Part shown: positions 13,255 through 15,962 of the stretch, piece by piece
Numbering within the stretch: position 1 is the stretch's first letter
Layout: every line of letters starts with the position of its first letter
Source: Promethearchaeota archaeon
Lineage (GTDB): Archaea; Asgardarchaeota; Lokiarchaeia; Sigynarchaeales; MK-D1
Assembly (NCBI GenBank): GCA_016839865.1
Contig: JAEOTN010000066.1
Location: 1 to 15,962 of the forward strand
Length of the DNA stretch: 15,962 nt
Direction of reading: 5' to 3'
Made by a program: the position numbers and the translations under genes
The notes under the pieces: model-generated
The model's input: the letters and a program-made list of their open reading frames with translations, nothing else
Database searches by the model: none
What the model was told of the DNA's origin: nothing

Positions 13255-13328
13255 GAAAAGAGTCATGAAGATAAACCAAATACGAGAAATCTCAGATTAG
13301 GTTAATTATCAAGGCTCATTCTCTTCAT

Positions 13329-13643
13329 TTAACCGAAGAGAGCGCCTATTCCGGTCGGTTCCTCTGCCGCTTTCTGTTCTTCTTTCTTCTTTTTCTCTTT
13401 CTTTTCTTTCTTGGGCTTTGCCTCTTTCGCTTCAGCAGCAGGAGCCGCAGACACTGCAACAGGTGCAGCAGCCGCAGATGAGATTATTTCATCAAGATTT
13501 TTGTCTTTAAGACCTGCAACTAATGCTTTTACCTGATTGTCATCAGGTTTTGCGCCAGCCGCGTCCAATATTTTCTTAATGCTTGCTTCTGTGATTTTCT
13601 TGCTTGCTGAGTGAAGGATTAATGCCGCGTATACGGATTCCAT
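13329..13643 (-). CDS. rpl12: Ribosomal stalk protein P1 / L12
   Basis: This 104-residue protein is the archaeal P1/L12 stalk protein (aL12). The N-terminal helical dimerisation domain (about 1-58, MESVYAALILHSASKKITEA) also binds P0. It is followed by an Ala-rich hinge, a highly charged Lys/Glu stretch, and the conserved tail EEPTGIGALFG, which contacts translation GTPases. It differs entirely from bacterial L7/L12. A ribosome binding site GGAGG precedes the ATG. It is the last gene of the stalk operon, 66 bp after P0. That gap holds a T7 run and TATA-like sequence, so it may also have its own promoter and be made in excess, as the several dimers per ribosome require. Confidence 0.95.
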   Translation of the reverse strand: MESVYAALILHSASKKITEASIKKILDAAGAKPDDNQVKALVAGLKDKNLDEIISSAAAAPVAVSAAPAAEAKEAKPKKEKKEKKKKEEQKAAEEPTGIGALFG

Positions 13644-13709
13644 TTTAGTTTTCCTCCAATGTTTGATTATTGTTCTGTATAGTATTGTTTAAAAAAATCA
13701 TACTTTTCC

Positions 13710-14678
13710 TCACCCGAAAAGACTTCCGAGACCTTCCGGTTCTTCTTCTTCCTTCTTCTCTTCTTTCTTTTCTTCTTTGGGTGGTTCTTCTTTAGGTTCA
13801 GGTTCAGGTTCTGGTTCAATACCGTGAGCCAAATTATTTACTTGTGAAGCAATTCGGTATGCTTTGGATAAATACTGGGGGATCATACTAGGTAAGAATA
13901 ATCCTGGTGTATTTAGGGCAATTGCATTTGCGTGTTGAGAAGCTTGCATTAATAGTGGTACAATAGTCGCATTAGTGACCATTTTTAGTGCCACTGCGAG
14001 ATTAACTCCATGCTGAGCTCCTGTAGCGAATTCATTGAGTATCTTTTCTTCATCTAGATGCAACACCTCTCTTGGTAGTATGTCTCCATTTTCACATGCA
14101 CAATAGAAATCAAGTGAAACTGTCATAGGTTCGATCCCAAGTCTCTTGAGTAAGAGTGCTTGTTTAAGGTCAATTGATGCGCCTTTTTCATGGGTCACTG
14201 TGTCTTCTCGAATATTAATAGTCCCATCCTTAATCATGGTAGGCAATTTCAGAATAGTACTGAATTCGCTTATGATGGGACCGGGTGGGATTCGAGTATC
14301 TCCTGCAGGAACGATTATATCTTCAGGTGCAATATCTCCAGCCTTTGCGGGGCCTTTGGTTGCACTGCTCTCTAGAAATTGTGAAAGTTCGATAGGATTC
14401 ATATTGGTGAATATCAATGCAGAAGATCCTTTGATTTCATCTACTAATTTCACTATGTTTTTTTTAGTACTCTCCGATAGGGCACGTTTGATAAGTCGTT
14501 TTTTCGACATACGCATAACTACCTTACCTCGGAGTGCTGAACGCAGCTTAGTAATAGATTTTGAATCAATCTTCTCCATTGAGACTAATCCAATCACATT
14601 GTATTTGTCAATGTTTTCTTTGATGAATTTTACTTCTTCAATTTTCTTCGGTGCAATCTTCCGCTCTGCCATAGCCAT
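13710..14678 (-). CDS. rplP0: Ribosomal stalk protein P0 / L10
   Basis: This 322-residue protein is archaeal P0 (uL10). It has the rRNA-binding domain at about 1-105, the archaeal/eukaryotic insertion domain (about 110-185, PAKAGDIAPEDIIVPAGDTR), helices that carry the P1 dimers (about 205-280), a Pro/Glu repeat PEPEPEP, a Lys/Glu-rich linker, and the tail EPEGLGSLFG. Together with L12 it recruits elongation and initiation GTPases to the large subunit. Its ATG overlaps the L1 TAA by one base, and GGAGGT lies shortly upstream within the end of L1, so translation is probably coupled. A second Met, two codons in, is the alternative start. Confidence 0.95.
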   Translation of the reverse strand: MAMAERKIAPKKIEEVKFIKENIDKYNVIGLVSMEKIDSKSITKLRSALRGKVVMRMSKKRLIKRALSESTKKNIVKLVDEIKGSSALIFTNMNPIELSQFLESSATKGPAKAGDIAPEDIIVPAGDTRIPPGPIISEFSTILKLPTMIKDGTINIREDTVTHEKGASIDLKQALLLKRLGIEPMTVSLDFYCACENGDILPREVLHLDEEKILNEFATGAQHGVNLAVALKMVTNATIVPLLMQASQHANAIALNTPGLFLPSMIPQYLSKAYRIASQVNNLAHGIEPEPEPEPKEEPPKEEKKEEKKEEEEPEGLGSLFG

Positions 14679-15418
14679 TATCGCCTACCTCCCCTTTTGG
14701 TCTTCCGTAGAACACCTTCTTCCACTTTCACGGGTTGCCCCATAGTGGTTTTTAAGATAATAGACTTAATGTTTCCATAGCCATTTGGAAGTTGACTTTC
14801 AAGAAATTTAAGAAGTGAATTCAAATTTTCGAAATTTTTTTCGAATTCAATCGATTTTTTACCGAATTTGGTCTGAATAATAGGTGCACGTTTGGTCTGA
14901 ACAATAACTCTTCGCATGAAATTTGCAGTCACTCTTTCAACTGAGTCTGTAGGTTTGATAATACCATACCCTTTAGGTACGGGTTTTGGCATTTTTCCTG
15001 CCTGTCCAAGGTTACGTCCTAAAACTCGTGCTACGTCTCTCATCATATCAGCACGAGCAATAAAGGAATCGTATTGTCGTACGAATTTCTTTTTCGTTTT
15101 TGCGTCTTTTTTTTGCAAATCGTTTAATTGTGCAGTATCACAAACGTCAAATCCTTTTTCTTTTGCTTCAACAAGCTGGTCCTCTCTAGTAAAGAAGCAT
15201 AGCTTATGGCTTTCTGGGGTTTGAATTTGGTGGGGTAATAAGAATTCTGAATTGACTTTATTGTTTGGATTCTTGATATCTAGGTCCCTTAAATTAATGA
15301 TAATATCCAAGGCTTCATCAAATTTGCGCGCTTTATCGTCTTTTCCCTCTTTTTTCCAGACGGAATGGTCAAGGGATTTCGTGAGCGCTTCTCGGAGTTT
15401 TGTTTCAGTGACAATCAT
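14678..15418 (-). CDS. rpl1: Ribosomal protein L1
   Basis: This 246-residue protein is archaeal L1 (uL1). The two-domain fold is recognisable, and LGRNLGQAGKMPKPVP (about 133-148) is the most conserved segment. It forms the mobile L1 stalk at the E site. It is somewhat longer than many archaeal L1 proteins (about 215 residues), with an N-terminal portion of normal kind and a basic C-terminal tail KRGGRR. L1 represses its own operon in methanococci by binding its mRNA; I could not confirm such a site here. It starts 7 bp after the L11 stop, with GGAG near the end of L11 as ribosome binding site. Confidence 0.95.
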   Translation of the reverse strand: MIVTETKLREALTKSLDHSVWKKEGKDDKARKFDEALDIIINLRDLDIKNPNNKVNSEFLLPHQIQTPESHKLCFFTREDQLVEAKEKGFDVCDTAQLNDLQKKDAKTKKKFVRQYDSFIARADMMRDVARVLGRNLGQAGKMPKPVPKGYGIIKPTDSVERVTANFMRRVIVQTKRAPIIQTKFGKKSIEFEKNFENLNSLLKFLESQLPNGYGNIKSIILKTTMGQPVKVEEGVLRKTKRGGRR

Positions 15419-15425
15419 AATAGAT

Positions 15426-15902
15426 CTACTCCTTTACTGAAATCTCTCCTGATTTGATTTTTTTCGATATTTCCAATGGTTCTTCGCCGTCTACTGTAAG
15501 TCCACATGATTGTGCCGTACCCAAAATGGTTCGCACAGTGTCTTTAAACTCAACTGCTGTTGTGTCATCTCGTTTCATCTTTGCAATTGTAACAATTTGG
15601 TCTAAGGTTAAGTCTGCTGCTTTATTTGTGTTCGGTTCACCACTCCCTTTTTCAATGCCTGCTTCTTTAAATAACAGTGCACTGGTCATAGGAGTTCGAA
15701 CTCTAATCTCATAACTACGATCTTCTGGATCAACGATTATTGTTACGGGTACCTTAATACCTTTGAATCCTGACGTCTTTTCATTGATTTCCTTAATTAC
15801 CGCGCCGATATTTACTCCAGTAGGACCTAATGCAGGTCCAATAGGTGGTCCAGCAGATGCTTTTCCACCATCAACCAAAGCTTCGACGTTAATTTTTGCC
15901 AA
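15426..15902 (-). CDS. rpl11: Ribosomal protein L11
   Basis: This 158-residue protein is archaeal L11 (uL11), which forms the base of the stalk with P0 and 23S rRNA. DGGKASAGPPIGPALGPTGV (about 12-31) is the hallmark N-terminal segment. The C-terminal rRNA-binding domain contains LDQIVTIAKMKRDD and GTAQSCGLTVDG. The start codon is TTG (15902-15900), giving the expected MAKINVEALV; no ATG is available upstream in frame before a stop, and GGAG lies 11 nt before the TTG. It is the first gene of the operon inside the window; whether spt5 or secE precedes it, as in other archaea, is outside the sequence. Confidence 0.95.
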   Translation of the reverse strand: MAKINVEALVDGGKASAGPPIGPALGPTGVNIGAVIKEINEKTSGFKGIKVPVTIIVDPEDRSYEIRVRTPMTSALLFKEAGIEKGSGEPNTNKAADLTLDQIVTIAKMKRDDTTAVEFKDTVRTILGTAQSCGLTVDGEEPLEISKKIKSGEISVKE

Positions 15903-15962
15903 CTTATTTCTGTCTCCAAAGGTTTTGAAGTTCTTAGCGAAATGGGGAAAAACTCTTCAATA

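Noticed and set aside
14146..14745. 199-codon plus-strand frame over P0
   Set aside because: It lies opposite a certain ribosomal protein gene; the reading frame is a complement artefact.
1..15962. CRISPR arrays, insertion sequences, attachment sites or replication origin
   Set aside because: No regularly spaced repeats, transposase or integrase motifs, terminal inverted repeats or clustered origin-type repeats were found on either strand by eye.

Overview
The window looks like chromosomal sequence from an AT-rich archaeon. On the minus strand at its right end lies the ribosomal stalk operon in archaeal form: L11, L1, P0 with an acidic tail ending in LGSLFG, and P1/L12 ending in IGALFG. A tRNA gene with the UCA anticodon and a 9+4 fold is a selenocysteine tRNA. 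Among archaea this is known from Methanococcales, Methanopyrus and Asgard lineages such as Lokiarchaeia. The lack of methanogen genes, the gene content and the intron-rich tRNA make an Asgard (Lokiarchaeia-like) archaeon the best guess. That placement is inference, not proof.

Layout. 1-1570: a small four-helix membrane protein and a convergent seven-helix membrane protein, both unrecognised. 1573-3419: a tocopherol-cyclase-family protein followed by a two-cluster ferredoxin/nitroreductase fusion. 3431-5459 (minus): three translationally coupled genes (GyrI-like sensor domain, winged-helix regulator, UroD-like methyltransferase). 5575-6538: a TrmO-type tRNA methylase and a Cys-rich DUF3795 protein. 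6548-6697 (minus): a tRNA-Ile(UAU) that I can fold only by removing two introns, 30 nt in the D-loop and 45 nt at 37/38. 6866-9134: two small coiled-coil proteins and a GH26 glycosidase anchored by a membrane helix at each end. 9148-10680 (minus): a class I glutamine amidotransferase and an acyltransferase-fold protein lacking the catalytic His. 10757-10848 (minus): tRNA-Sec. 10965-12856: a KpsF/GutQ-type sugar-phosphate isomerase, a membrane-anchored protein with a TNF/C1q-like domain, a 70-bp degenerate copy of the isomerase gene's 3' end, and a gamma-carbonic-anhydrase-like hexapeptide protein. 12887-13147 (minus): a small zinc-site protein. 13329-15902 (minus): L12, P0, L1, L11.

How it works together. 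Only two groups are clear operons: the stalk proteins and the GyrI/HTH/UroD trio with 4-bp ATGA overlaps. The coiled-coil pair is probably co-transcribed. The remaining genes are singletons or loose pairs with T-rich gaps and TATA-like boxes close to the start codons, as in leaderless archaeal transcription. No mobile element, CRISPR array or defence system was seen. The most unusual content is in the two tRNA genes, the TNF/C1q-like gene bracketed by isomerase tails, and the active-site loss in the acyltransferase-like gene.
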